From NCBI GenBank assembly GCA_018380885.1, contig JAGZSY010000023.1, positions 14,698 to 78,697 of the forward strand: 64,000 bases of DNA. Reading direction: 5' to 3'. Source of the DNA: Enterocloster asparagiformis. Lineage in GTDB: Bacteria; Bacillota; Clostridia; Lachnospirales; Lachnospiraceae. Position numbers and translations under genes: made by a program. The notes beneath the pieces were generated by a model that made no database searches, was not told where the DNA came from, and worked only from the letters and a program-made list of their open reading frames with translations. Below, piece after piece: positions 54,587 through 62,224 of the stretch (positions are counted from its first letter, which is position 1; each line of letters opens with the position of its first letter).

Positions 54587-54895
54587 TTACAGTTTTAATC
54601 CAATGGCTTCGTTTACATAAGAAGTGATAAAGTTCGGCTTGCGGCCGGTTCCGTGTCGGTCCGGAATCTCCACGATCAGCGGCAGCTTGCGCTCCAGCTT
54701 CACGTTGTCAATGATCTCCGGAAATTCCCTGCCGAATTTTTCCGTCAGCAGGATGATACCGATCTCTTTGTCGGCCAGGACCTTATCCAACTGCGCTTTC
54801 AGCTCATCCCTCTCATGTACCACGGCGCCCTCCACGCCGGCCAGGCGCATGCCGGTCAGCGTGTCCACGTTATCGCTGATGAGATACATTTTCAT
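54587..54895 (-). CDS. atpF: V-type ATPase subunit F
   Basis: 102 residues: MKMYLISDNVDTLTGMRLAG, IGIILLTEKFGREFP and PLIVEIPDRHGTG match the small Rossmann-like subunit F of V/A-type ATPases, which binds subunit D in the central stalk. It lies 4 bp after the subunit K gene. Confidence 0.95.
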   Translation of the reverse strand: MKMYLISDNVDTLTGMRLAGVEGAVVHERDELKAQLDKVLADKEIGIILLTEKFGREFPEIIDNVKLERKLPLIVEIPDRHGTGRKPNFITSYVNEAIGLKL

Positions 54896-54899
54896 AGGA

Positions 54900-55328
54900 T
54901 CACAGCTTACCTAAGATCATAAAGGAAATGATCAGACCATACAGGCACACACCTTCGGCAAGGCCTACGAAGATTAACGATTTACCAAGAATTGTGCTGT
55001 CCTCGCTGATCGCTCCAAGAGCCGCGGAAGCAGCCGCAGACACGGCGATGCCGCCGCCCAGGCAGGACAGGCCCGTGGAGAGGGCCGCGGACAGATAACC
55101 CATGCCAGCGGAGGAAGCGGCCCCCGCGGCTGCCTCTGCCGCGTACGCGTTACCGGAGAACATCACCGCTCCGGCGAACACAACAGTGCCAAAGAACATA
55201 AACAGGTTAACGGCCAGCGCCGTCTTATAACGGCCCTGGGTCTTTTCCCCGGCCGCAAAAGCTCCGAAGGGGATAACAATACTTAACAACAGTGCAACAA
55301 CCAGTGTGATTTTAACGATTACGCTCAT
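54900..55328 (-). CDS. atpK: V-type ATPase subunit K (rotor ring)
   Basis: 142 residues with four membrane helices. The second half (AALSTGLSCLGGGIAVSAAASAALGAISEDSTILGKSLIFVGLAEG, here in parts) is a clear c-ring hairpin, with the ion-binding Glu in VGLAEGVCLYGLIISFMIL. The first half (about 5-58) keeps two helices but little c-subunit sequence and no second carboxylate. So one ion site per subunit is expected. Na+ versus H+ coupling cannot be assigned with confidence. Confidence 0.93.
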   Translation of the reverse strand: MSVIVKITLVVALLLSIVIPFGAFAAGEKTQGRYKTALAVNLFMFFGTVVFAGAVMFSGNAYAAEAAAGAASSAGMGYLSAALSTGLSCLGGGIAVSAAASAALGAISEDSTILGKSLIFVGLAEGVCLYGLIISFMILGKL

Positions 55329-55369
55329 GATTCATTCTCCTCTTTTCCCTAGAATTATAATTTATATCC

Positions 55370-57307
55370 CTACTGCTGCTCCACGGCTTTTCCGTAAGGC
55401 TTAAACGCCCGGCCGCTGCCCCGGTAAAACCGGCTGAACAGCTCATAGTATTCCAGACGCAGCACCTGTATGCCCACGATCAGGCCCTCCATGCCGCACA
55501 CAAACAGGTTTCCGCCGATAACCACCGCCCAGTTGGGGCTTCCGGCCTCAGCGCCGGCCAGCATCAGCACCACCTGCATCATCGCCGCGTGGCTCACCGC
55601 GAAAGCGCCCACACGGACAAAGGACAGGGTGTTGGAAAAATAGCTCAACAGCACCTCGAACAGTTCAAAAAATCCCTGAGTGATGAACATTCCAACTCCG
55701 CCCTCGATCTTCTCGGCCTTTTTCTCCACAATGGCCGTGAGCGGTTCCTTAAAGAACATCACCAGCAGCGGCGCCACGAACATAACAACCAGGATCACGG
55801 TGGCCGGAAGCGCTCTGCCGCTCATGTAGAGCACGATGGTGCAGGCCAGAGCGAAGTAGAATACCAGGCCCGCCACGCCGTTGGTGTCAAAGTAGACCTT
55901 CTCCGTGTCGTGGGAGCGCAGGCTGTTGATAATGTTTAACACCATGCACATGAGAATAATCAGCATTCCCAGGCCCACCGCCACCACAAACACAGTGTTC
56001 AGCTTGCCGATGAAGGGCAGGTTCGTCATCGCCTCCGAAGGCCTTAACCACACCGCGTCGATGATATCCTCAAATCCGAACACGCTGCCGAACAGCAGGC
56101 CGAAGATGGTGGAAAACACGCCGCAGCAGGAGATAATTCCCGCCAGCCGGACCTTTTTGAAACGGTAGAGCAGGAAGCCGCCGATTAAGAGACACAGCCC
56201 CTGGCCCGCATCCCCGAACATGAAGCCGAATAAAAAGGAGTAGGTCAGTCCGATGAGAATGGTGGGGTCGATCTCGTTGTAGCAGGGCAGACCGTACATT
56301 TCCACGTACATCTCAAAGGGCTTGAACAGCTTCGGATTCTTCATCTTGGTGGGCGGCTTGCTCATAATGTTGGAGTGGTCGTCCTCGATGATGCAGAAGG
56401 TGTTGTCGTCGTCCTCAATCTCCTTCTGAAAGCGCTTGGCATCCAGCTCCGTCATCCAGCCGCACAGGATATAAAAGGTGTGGTCGTCGTGTTTGGTGCA
56501 GGCCGCCAGCTTTCGCACGTCGAAGTTGGTGGAGAAGGTGACAATCCGCCGGTAGGAGGCGATCAGGTCGTCCTTGCGGCTGTCGATGGACGCCACGATA
56601 TCCTGATCCACCTGGGCGATCCTGCCCTCCAGCTCCTTGATATGATCCTCCAGATTGTGGCCGGCCTGGACAGGCGTGCCCTCGTACTCATCCGGCAGGA
56701 ACATGCGCTCAAAATGCATGGAGGCGTAAATCGCGTCGATCTTGTCCTCCAGCTTCTCCGGCACAAAGTACACGATCCAGATATACTCCGCATCCTCCTT
56801 GCACTTAAACAGGATGGTGTCGATGGTGTCGTACACATAGGCGGAGAATTTCTCGTAATACTCTCTGGATATGCGGCCAAACCGGAACTTGATATACTGA
56901 AAGCCCAGAATCCGGCGCACATTGTAGTTCAGGCCTGTGAAGGGAACCACCTTGTCCAGGGAATCCTGAAGGGAGGCCCGCTGGGCCATCAGTTCATTTT
57001 TCTGTTCCGTAAGTTCGGAAAGCCTCTGATCCAGACCCCGGATGGTCTCCAGCGCCGTTTCCAGCGAAACGCGACGCTCGCTCTCAGCGGGCAGCAGCTC
57101 ATGATAGCTGTCCACCATGGCCTGGGCCTTCTGAAGCTCCTCCTTGTATGGATTTGTCTCGATATAAGGTCTCAAGTCTTTTACCGTTTTCAGCTCCGAC
57201 AAGGCGTTCTCCAGATGAATCTCATATCGGGAGAGATAGGTGTCGACCACTCGGTCGATATCAGCCTTGGGACCGGTAATGCTCAAGAACTTCATTTTCT
57301 CAATCAC
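55370..57307 (-). CDS. atpI: V-type ATPase subunit I
   Basis: 645 residues. The N-terminal half (about 1-320) is cytoplasmic, with two coiled-coil arms (LRPYIETNPYKEELQKAQAMVD; ETIRGLDQRLSELTEQKNELMAQRASL in parts). The C-terminal half has seven to eight membrane helices beginning at ILIGLTYSFLFGFMFGDAGQG and includes FVRVGAFAVSHAAMM with the essential Arg. It forms the ion half-channels and stator. It lies 13 bp after subunit C. Confidence 0.96.
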   Translation of the reverse strand: MIEKMKFLSITGPKADIDRVVDTYLSRYEIHLENALSELKTVKDLRPYIETNPYKEELQKAQAMVDSYHELLPAESERRVSLETALETIRGLDQRLSELTEQKNELMAQRASLQDSLDKVVPFTGLNYNVRRILGFQYIKFRFGRISREYYEKFSAYVYDTIDTILFKCKEDAEYIWIVYFVPEKLEDKIDAIYASMHFERMFLPDEYEGTPVQAGHNLEDHIKELEGRIAQVDQDIVASIDSRKDDLIASYRRIVTFSTNFDVRKLAACTKHDDHTFYILCGWMTELDAKRFQKEIEDDDNTFCIIEDDHSNIMSKPPTKMKNPKLFKPFEMYVEMYGLPCYNEIDPTILIGLTYSFLFGFMFGDAGQGLCLLIGGFLLYRFKKVRLAGIISCCGVFSTIFGLLFGSVFGFEDIIDAVWLRPSEAMTNLPFIGKLNTVFVVAVGLGMLIILMCMVLNIINSLRSHDTEKVYFDTNGVAGLVFYFALACTIVLYMSGRALPATVILVVMFVAPLLVMFFKEPLTAIVEKKAEKIEGGVGMFITQGFFELFEVLLSYFSNTLSFVRVGAFAVSHAAMMQVVLMLAGAEAGSPNWAVVIGGNLFVCGMEGLIVGIQVLRLEYYELFSRFYRGSGRAFKPYGKAVEQQ

Positions 57308-57320
57308 TTGTAAACCCCCT

Positions 57321-58340
57321 TTAACTTATTTTTACGCCATAGCGGATGCTCTCCAGGGTGGTGATGATCCGTTCGATTTCCCGCTCCTTGAAGTAAAGAT
57401 AGGAATTCAGGATGGCGATGGAGTACGGTTCTCTGCGGCTGGTCAGCAGATAGATTTGATCGTTGATCTCGTCGGCCAGCGCCTTTAAATCAGGCTCCGC
57501 CTTAAAGTCGGCCGGCACGCTGCGCCTATACCAGGTGCCCTCCAGAATCGTTAAAAACTCTTCCGCGCTGCCCGCCTCGACCATGCGGCCGATCTGTGCC
57601 TTTGTCAGGTGCAGGTTGATGGGAATCAAAATCGCGTAGATATCCCCAGGCGTCAGGTGGTAAAACTTTTTGGACCGGTAAATCCACTGTAGATTCAGCA
57701 TATCCATCCGGGTGCCAAAGCACTTGCCGATGATCTCCTGCTCGCTTTTCTTCAGGTACTTTTTCTTGATACGCCAGATATTCCGGAAATAGATCATGTC
57801 CAGCGTATTCTCACACTCCGGGAGCGAAAGGCTTCCCCTCTGCACAAGCTGGCTCAATGGCCCGTAATACGCTGATCCGTTGAGATTTGCCACAAACTGT
57901 TCCATATTCTGGGATTCTGAGAGTTGGATCAAGTCCAGGCTGGAATGCCTTTCGAAAAATTCCCGGAACATGGACAAGTCCTGCCGCTGGTCCCGGTGGC
58001 CCACCGCGTTTCGCAGGCAGGTCTTGATAATCCCAATCTCATAATGCATAAAGTAAAGATCCAGGAATCTCCGCTGTTTTAAATTGGCGAATTTGTAAAG
58101 CTTGGCGAAATCCTGGTATTGGGACAGGTTCAGCTGCTGCTCGATGTTTCCCCTGTGAAGCTGATGATCCTCAAGCCCGTCAAAGATACTCCCGTAGGGC
58201 GGAAACCTGCGCAGGTAATCCACCGCCTCAGGAACGGATTCCAGCGCACCCATCTCCTCGAATTGGCTGTCGCTTATACGCCATCGTTCCATCGCCTTTA
58301 CTTTCGTGGCTATCCCACTGTAAGTAATCAGGCTTCCCAT
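57321..58340 (-). CDS. atpC: V-type ATPase subunit C
   Basis: 339 residues of the V_AC39/AtpC family, all helical: LITYSGIATKVKAMERWRIS at the start, FMHYEIGIIKTCLRNAV and NLQWIYRSKKFYHLTPGDI further on. It links the rotor ring to the central stalk. It lies 4 bp after the H-type subunit gene. Confidence 0.93.
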   Translation of the reverse strand: MGSLITYSGIATKVKAMERWRISDSQFEEMGALESVPEAVDYLRRFPPYGSIFDGLEDHQLHRGNIEQQLNLSQYQDFAKLYKFANLKQRRFLDLYFMHYEIGIIKTCLRNAVGHRDQRQDLSMFREFFERHSSLDLIQLSESQNMEQFVANLNGSAYYGPLSQLVQRGSLSLPECENTLDMIYFRNIWRIKKKYLKKSEQEIIGKCFGTRMDMLNLQWIYRSKKFYHLTPGDIYAILIPINLHLTKAQIGRMVEAGSAEEFLTILEGTWYRRSVPADFKAEPDLKALADEINDQIYLLTSRREPYSIAILNSYLYFKEREIERIITTLESIRYGVKIS

Positions 58341-58344
58341 CTCC

Positions 58345-58656
58345 TCACTCCTTTATCATGGCTTTAAAGAGAGCCTCTGCATACGTTTCATGGTTTTTTT
58401 CATAATTCTCCGATATCCGCCGGATCAGGGCTTCCGAATCAGCCTTCTGCTGAGCCAGCTTCCGGTTCATATCCGCTTCCATCGCTTCCTGCACCTTGCA
58501 GATTCTGGCGGACGTCTCCTTGTCAAGCTCGGCGTCGAAAGCCGCCGTTTTCTGATCCATCTCCTGGGCAAACGCCTTTTTACGGACATTCGCTTCGTCC
58601 GTAATCGCCTGGGCCGACGCTTCAATCTCAGAGAGCTTGTCAATCACAGTATCCAT
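58345..58656 (-). CDS. V-type ATPase subunit H-like stalk protein
   Basis: 103 residues, nearly all coiled coil (AQAITDEANVRKKAFAQEMD; TAAFDAELDKETSARICKVQ), with GAGGAGGAG before the ATG. It matches the small peripheral stalk subunit (AhaH/NtpF type) that pairs with subunit E. First gene of the operon. Names for this subunit differ between species, so no symbol is given. Confidence 0.82.
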   Translation of the reverse strand: MDTVIDKLSEIEASAQAITDEANVRKKAFAQEMDQKTAAFDAELDKETSARICKVQEAMEADMNRKLAQQKADSEALIRRISENYEKNHETYAEALFKAMIKE

Positions 58657-58953
58657 ATCGCTCCTCCTCGTTCTTTGATCTGATCGCTTTCAAAATTCAA
58701 GATAAATCTTCCTTATAGCTATATAAACTTAGCTTTTCTATAGAGTATTGTCTTGTATTTTAGCTCATATCATTCTACTACTTTTCAAAAAAAATACCAG
58801 CTATATTTTTTGTAAAAATCTATTTTTTAACAATATTCAACCGCGTATCGCAAAAAAAGAGCGGCAGCCGGGAAATTTTTCTCGGGCTGTCGCTCCTTTT
58901 GTTTATATTTATTTAATAATTAGTTTATAAATTTTTTATATTTGTTTTTGCAA
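58657..58953. other. AT-rich gap upstream of the V-ATPase operon
   Basis: 297 bp without a gene. It must hold the V-ATPase promoter on the minus strand, but only isolated TATA-like boxes are seen and none has a convincing -35 partner. The right end contains the terminator at 58852-58895. Confidence 0.5.
58852..58895 (-). terminator. Terminator after the HEPN/SH3 gene
   Basis: A stem of about 13 bp (GAGCGACAGCCCG pairing with CGGGCTGCCGCTC with one mismatch) followed by seven U on the minus strand (A-run at 58852-58858). It ends the transcript of the gene at 58954-59901. Confidence 0.85.
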
Positions 58954-59901
58954 TCAGGGCGCCTGGCTCTCAGCCGGAGCGTTTTCTCCCTCAGTGGCCG
59001 GTTCCTGCTTCTCCAGGAACTGACTGGACACGTAGGCCTCCTGCCCGTCGTAGTTGATCACCGCCCACTCGTTGGAGTAGCGTTTGACGTAGTCCACCGT
59101 GGTGCCCTTGGAGAGCTGCGCCAGAATTCTGGCCTCCTTTGAGGGCTCCTTGCGGACGTTCACGGCGCTGCCGGTAATCACGTAAGTGCCGCCCGTATCC
59201 TCCGGCTCTGTCTGCGGTTCAGTAGGCTCCGGGGTCTGCACCTCGGTGGGAGCCTCGGTGGTCACCACCTCGGTAGCCGGCGTGGTGGTCTCCTTCTTCC
59301 CGTCCCCCTTACCCGGCATCAGCGCGCGGATCACAAGAATCAACAGAATCACCGCCAGAAGCGGCACTAAAAATCTCAGCACATAGTAGGCCGGAGACAC
59401 TCTTTTGCGCTTTTTCCTGCGGTTGCCGCCCGAGGAGGACGGCCGGCGGTTTCCCTGCTGGACCGGGCGCCGGTTTCCCGAGGAGCTGCGTCCCTGTCCG
59501 CTGCGCGCACCCGATCCTGAGGAGCGGGCGGCCGGGCGGCCGGAGCTGTACTCATCGGCAAAGGCCTGGACCTCCTGGAGCAGAAGCTGGTAAGCCTGGT
59601 TTGCATCGTAAGCCGTGTCGTCGCCTTCATGTACCGCTTTATTTCCAAGAATACGGATATTGTGGTAGTGATCCTTGGTACTCCTGCTGATCCACCTGCC
59701 CTCGTACAGCTGGTCGATCGTATCGGATAAGTCGCCTTCCACCAGGCAGGCCTTTTCCGCTATACAGCGCACCATATATTCCAAAGTCTGTCTCGCCTTC
59801 ACCATGGCCAGATTAAACTCTTTATGTCCGATCAGGCGTTCCGTCTCTCTGACACCCTGCTGAATCTGCTTCCAGCTGGTCGTGTTCTCCACATTTGCCA
59901 T
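58954..59901 (-). CDS. HEPN-like (DUF4145) / membrane / SH3 domain protein
   Basis: 315 residues from the ATG at 59901, preceded by GGAGAGAGG. The N-terminus (1-115) is a helical DUF4145/HEPN-like domain (ARQTLEYMVRCIAEKA, HYHNIRILGNKAVHEG). An Arg/Ser/Gly-rich linker follows, then a membrane helix (about 172-195), a Thr/Glu/Pro-rich outer linker, and a bacterial SH3 domain (about 240-300; GSAVNVRKEPSKEARILAQLSKG). The SH3 domain faces the wall and may bind peptidoglycan. Function unknown; the domain mix suggests a wall-to-cytoplasm sensor. Confidence 0.82.
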   Translation of the reverse strand: MANVENTTSWKQIQQGVRETERLIGHKEFNLAMVKARQTLEYMVRCIAEKACLVEGDLSDTIDQLYEGRWISRSTKDHYHNIRILGNKAVHEGDDTAYDANQAYQLLLQEVQAFADEYSSGRPAARSSGSGARSGQGRSSSGNRRPVQQGNRRPSSSGGNRRKKRKRVSPAYYVLRFLVPLLAVILLILVIRALMPGKGDGKKETTTPATEVVTTEAPTEVQTPEPTEPQTEPEDTGGTYVITGSAVNVRKEPSKEARILAQLSKGTTVDYVKRYSNEWAVINYDGQEAYVSSQFLEKQEPATEGENAPAESQAP

Positions 59902-60069
59902 TTTCCTCTCTCCTTCGTATCTTATATATCTCATATCCGAATCACAAAATCGTACGGGCTGCCCACAAGCCGCTCATTATGTATAGTATACTAAATTTCG
60001 CCAGATTTTGCATTATAATTTTTAAATTGTTCAGTAAAAATCTGAATATTAAGGAAAAAGTAAATTTTC

Positions 60070-60098
60070 TTGCAAATATATAGGCCCGATGATAAAAT
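60070..60098 (+). promoter_or_regulatory. trmB promoter
   Basis: -35 TTGCAA (60070-60075) and -10 TAAAAT (60093-60098), 17-bp spacer, 48 bp before the trmB start. Confidence 0.7.
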
Positions 60099-60145
60099 GA
60101 GCTTGCGGGCAACCGCAAAAATTGTAGCTTTGAGAGGAAAAACAC

Positions 60146-60793
60146 ATGCGATTACGCCACATTCCCGGCGCGGAGGAGACGATCGCGGCCAGTCCGTACG
60201 TCGTGCAGGAGCCCCAGGCGCAGAAAGGACGCTGGAACCAGCTGTTTGGCAACGGCAATCCCATCGAGATCGAGGTCGGCATGGGCAAAGGCCGTTTTAT
60301 CATGGAGCTGGCCCAGAATAACCCCGGGATCAATTACATCGGCATCGAGCGCTACTCCAGCGTACTGCTCCGCGGCCTGCAAAAGAGAGCCGAGCTGGAG
60401 CTGGACAACATCTATTTTATGTGTATTGATGCGAAAACTCTGGCGGAGGTGTTCGCCCCGGGCGAAGTTAACCGGATTTATTTGAATTTCTCCGATCCCT
60501 GGCCCAAGGACCGTCACGCCAAGCGCCGGCTCACCTCGCCGGAATTTATGTCTGTGTACGACAGCGTTCTGGCCCCGGAGGGCACGGTGGAATTTAAAAC
60601 CGACAACCGCGGCCTGTTCGACTATTCCCTGGAATCCATCCCCGCCGCCGGCTGGACCGTAAAGGCCCACACCTTTGACCTGCACCACTCGGAAATGGCC
60701 GAGGGCAACGTGATGACGGAATACGAAATGAAATTCTCCGCCAAAGGACAGCCCATCTGCAAGCTGGTAGCGTTCCGCTCCCGGCGCCCATAA
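60146..60793 (+). CDS. trmB: tRNA (guanine-N7-)-methyltransferase
   Basis: 215 residues. The SAM site is IEIEVGMGKGRFIMELA, and the family signature FSDPWPKDRHAKRRL with the C-terminal TEYEMKFSAKGQPI is complete. TrmB makes m7G46 in the variable loop of tRNAs. It is on the plus strand, divergent from the HEPN/SH3 gene with 244 bp of shared upstream DNA. Confidence 0.97.
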   Translation: MRLRHIPGAEETIAASPYVVQEPQAQKGRWNQLFGNGNPIEIEVGMGKGRFIMELAQNNPGINYIGIERYSSVLLRGLQKRAELELDNIYFMCIDAKTLAEVFAPGEVNRIYLNFSDPWPKDRHAKRRLTSPEFMSVYDSVLAPEGTVEFKTDNRGLFDYSLESIPAAGWTVKAHTFDLHHSEMAEGNVMTEYEMKFSAKGQPICKLVAFRSRRP

Positions 60794-60888
60794 GCGCCGC
60801 CGGTGTATAATTTTCGTCGGGCCACGCACAATAACATGGAACGGCCCATATCCTGGCAGTAAGACATAAGGGCCAGGAGGCGGACAGG

Positions 60889-61038
60889 ATGGCTCTCCCC
60901 GAAAAAATGACGCGCAGCCTGCTTAGGGCTACCAGTGACAAGACCGACTTGAACAAAAAGGTACTGCGGCTCCACCGCTCGTTCAAGGAAGTGGACAAAA
61001 TCATCAACGGCAAAACTAAAAAAAGCGATAAAAAATAA
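60889..61038 (+). CDS. Small basic protein (49 aa)
   Basis: 49 residues: MALPEKMTRSLLRATSDKTD, then a helical KVLRLHRSFKEVDKI part and a Lys-rich end. GGAGG lies 8 bp before the ATG. It stands between trmB and trxA in the same direction and ends 17 bp before trxA. Not recognised. The well-placed ribosome site and the context make it likely to be real; codon use resembles the neighbours. Confidence 0.65.
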   Translation: MALPEKMTRSLLRATSDKTDLNKKVLRLHRSFKEVDKIINGKTKKSDKK

Positions 61039-61055
61039 GAAAGGAACGAAACAAT

Positions 61056-61373
61056 ATGGAAATGAAATTTACCTCCGAAAACTTTGACAACGAAGCACTG
61101 AAGAGCGACAAGCCCGTTCTGGTGGACTTCTTCGCCGACTGGTGCGGCCCCTGCAAGATGATGGCTCCCGTGGTGGAGGCCCTGGCCGCCGAGTACGAGG
61201 GCAAAGCCGTGGTCGGCAAGCTCAACGTGGACGATGCCAGCGACATCGCAGGGCGTTACGGCGTGATGTCCATCCCCACCCTGATTGTATTCAAGAACGG
61301 CCAAATTTCCGATAAGTTCGTGGGCGTCACCTCCAAAAACGAGCTGTCGGCAGCCCTGAACAAGGCTTTATAA
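61056..61373 (+). CDS. trxA: Thioredoxin
   Basis: 105 residues, the whole fold. The active site is W29-C30-G31-P32-C33, followed by KMMAPVVEALAAEYEGK and the cis-Pro loop SIPTLIVFKNGQ. It reduces disulphides using thioredoxin reductase, which is not in the window. It follows the 49-aa gene. Confidence 0.98.
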   Translation: MEMKFTSENFDNEALKSDKPVLVDFFADWCGPCKMMAPVVEALAAEYEGKAVVGKLNVDDASDIAGRYGVMSIPTLIVFKNGQISDKFVGVTSKNELSAALNKAL

Positions 61374-61425
61374 AGCGTTTCTGAAGCTTGTCTGAAAGAA
61401 AAATAAATTTTTTTCAAAAAACTAG

Positions 61426-61454
61426 TTGACTTTTTTATTTTTCAGTTATATAAT
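61426..61454 (+). promoter_or_regulatory. tRNA-Lys promoter
   Basis: -35 TTGACT (61426-61431) and perfect -10 TATAAT (61449-61454) with a 17-bp spacer, 46 bp before the tRNA. Confidence 0.85.
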
Positions 61455-61499
61455 AACGTTCGTGCCGCTGAGAAAAACACCTCAGCCAAGCATGAACAA

Positions 61500-61572
61500 G
61501 CGCCTTTAGCTCAGTTGGTAGAGCAGTAGACTCTTAATCTATTTGTCCAGGGTTCGAGTCCCTGAAGGCGCA
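61500..61572 (+). tRNA. tRNA-Lys (anticodon CTT)
   Basis: A 73-nt cloverleaf: acceptor GCGCCTT pairs with AAGGCGC, D-arm AGCTCAGTTGGTAGAGC, anticodon loop CTCTTAA giving CTT (codon AAG), T-arm GGTTCGAGTCC. Discriminator A; CCA is not encoded. Confidence 0.97.
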
Positions 61573-61580
61573 CTTAAAAG

Positions 61581-61626
61581 GTCTGATTTTGCGGATATTG
61601 GAAGCCGCGGGGTCGGACTTTTTTTT
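61581..61626 (+). terminator. tRNA-Lys terminator
   Basis: A 14-bp stem (61581-61594 with 61605-61618, several G-U pairs) followed by eight T. Confidence 0.85.
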
Positions 61627-61656
61627 GGTTTCTGGGAAAGACTTCGATTTGGCATA

Positions 61657-61791
61657 GACTTCAAACACAAACAGACCCTGAGCCTTTACGAAACCGAATT
61701 GTTAAGCTACTTCCGCCGGCTCCCAGAACCGGAGCAGGTGCGCAAACTTGGCCGCCTGAAAGGCAGGGTTGAAATGTATAAGAGGAAATGA
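61657..61791 (+). pseudogene. Fragment resembling the C-terminus of an XRE-type regulator
   Basis: The last 45 codons of an open frame (LYETELLSYFRRLPEPEQVRK followed by LGRLKGRVEMYKRK) resemble the tail that follows the helix-turn-helix in many clostridial XRE regulators. No helix-turn-helix and no start with a ribosome site are present; the open frame itself begins inside the tRNA. Probably a remnant. Confidence 0.35.
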
Positions 61792-61896
61792 TCAGAATCG
61801 AAGATTGGATGAACAAATAAGATAGACGAGCACTAAGATAAACAGTATAATATATTTGCTGTCTACCCTATACCGACAACGGGAAGGGGGTGCAAC

Positions 61897-61992
61897 ATGA
61901 ACTACATATTAAGTTTCTTCATTTCGGTCATGGCAAGTATAGCTGGTTACTATATCTGCAAATGGTTAGACCGAAATAATAAAGACAGCTAG
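61897..61992 (+). CDS. 31-residue membrane peptide, type I toxin-like
   Basis: MNYILSFFISVMASIAGYYI followed by CKWLDRNNKDS: one membrane helix and a charged end. GGAAGGGGG lies before the ATG, and a perfect terminator follows 8 bp after the stop. The ending YYICKWLD with a short charged tail recurs in small clostridial peptides of unknown role. It resembles holin-like or type I toxins in size and shape, but no antisense RNA is proven. Confidence 0.6.
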   Translation: MNYILSFFISVMASIAGYYICKWLDRNNKDS

Positions 61993-61999
61993 CCAAAAT

Positions 62000-62032
62000 G
62001 AAACCCCAGAGAATTGCGCTCTCTGGGGTTTC
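62000..62032 (+). terminator. Terminator of the 31-residue peptide gene
   Basis: 12-bp perfect stem GAAACCCCAGAG/CTCTGGGGTTTC with a 9-nt loop; a short T-run (GCTTT) follows. Confidence 0.85.
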
Positions 62033-62158
62033 GCTTTGCAACATGAAATATTAAGTTCCTTGGTTATAATTATATTACTCTAACCCCCCAAAAATGTCAA
62101 GACCCCCAAGAGACTCGGATAGCGTCAGTTCACGGGAGTTTGACACCCCAAAGTCCCG

Positions 62159-62183
62159 AAAGCCTTATGTGGCTTTATTTTTT
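62159..62183 (+). terminator. Left-end terminator of the IS
   Basis: Short stem AAAGCC/GGCTTT with a 6-nt loop followed by seven T, between the left repeat and the transposase. Confidence 0.6.
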
Positions 62184-62224
62184 TGTCAATTTTTAAAATA
62201 TTATATTGCGTAATAGCGTAAATT

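Noticed and set aside
58657..58851. A promoter for the V-ATPase operon.
   Set aside because: Several TATA-like boxes occur in AT-rich DNA but none has a -35 partner at proper spacing, so none is listed.
61543..61656. Upstream part of an 82-codon frame that starts inside tRNA-Lys.
   Set aside because: It reads through the tRNA 3' half and its terminator. Only the last 45 codons look protein-like and are listed as a fragment.
62095..62145. A longer left end of the IS starting near TGTCAAGACC at 62095.
   Set aside because: The right end matches only GAGTTTGACA at 62136, so the shorter element is preferred.
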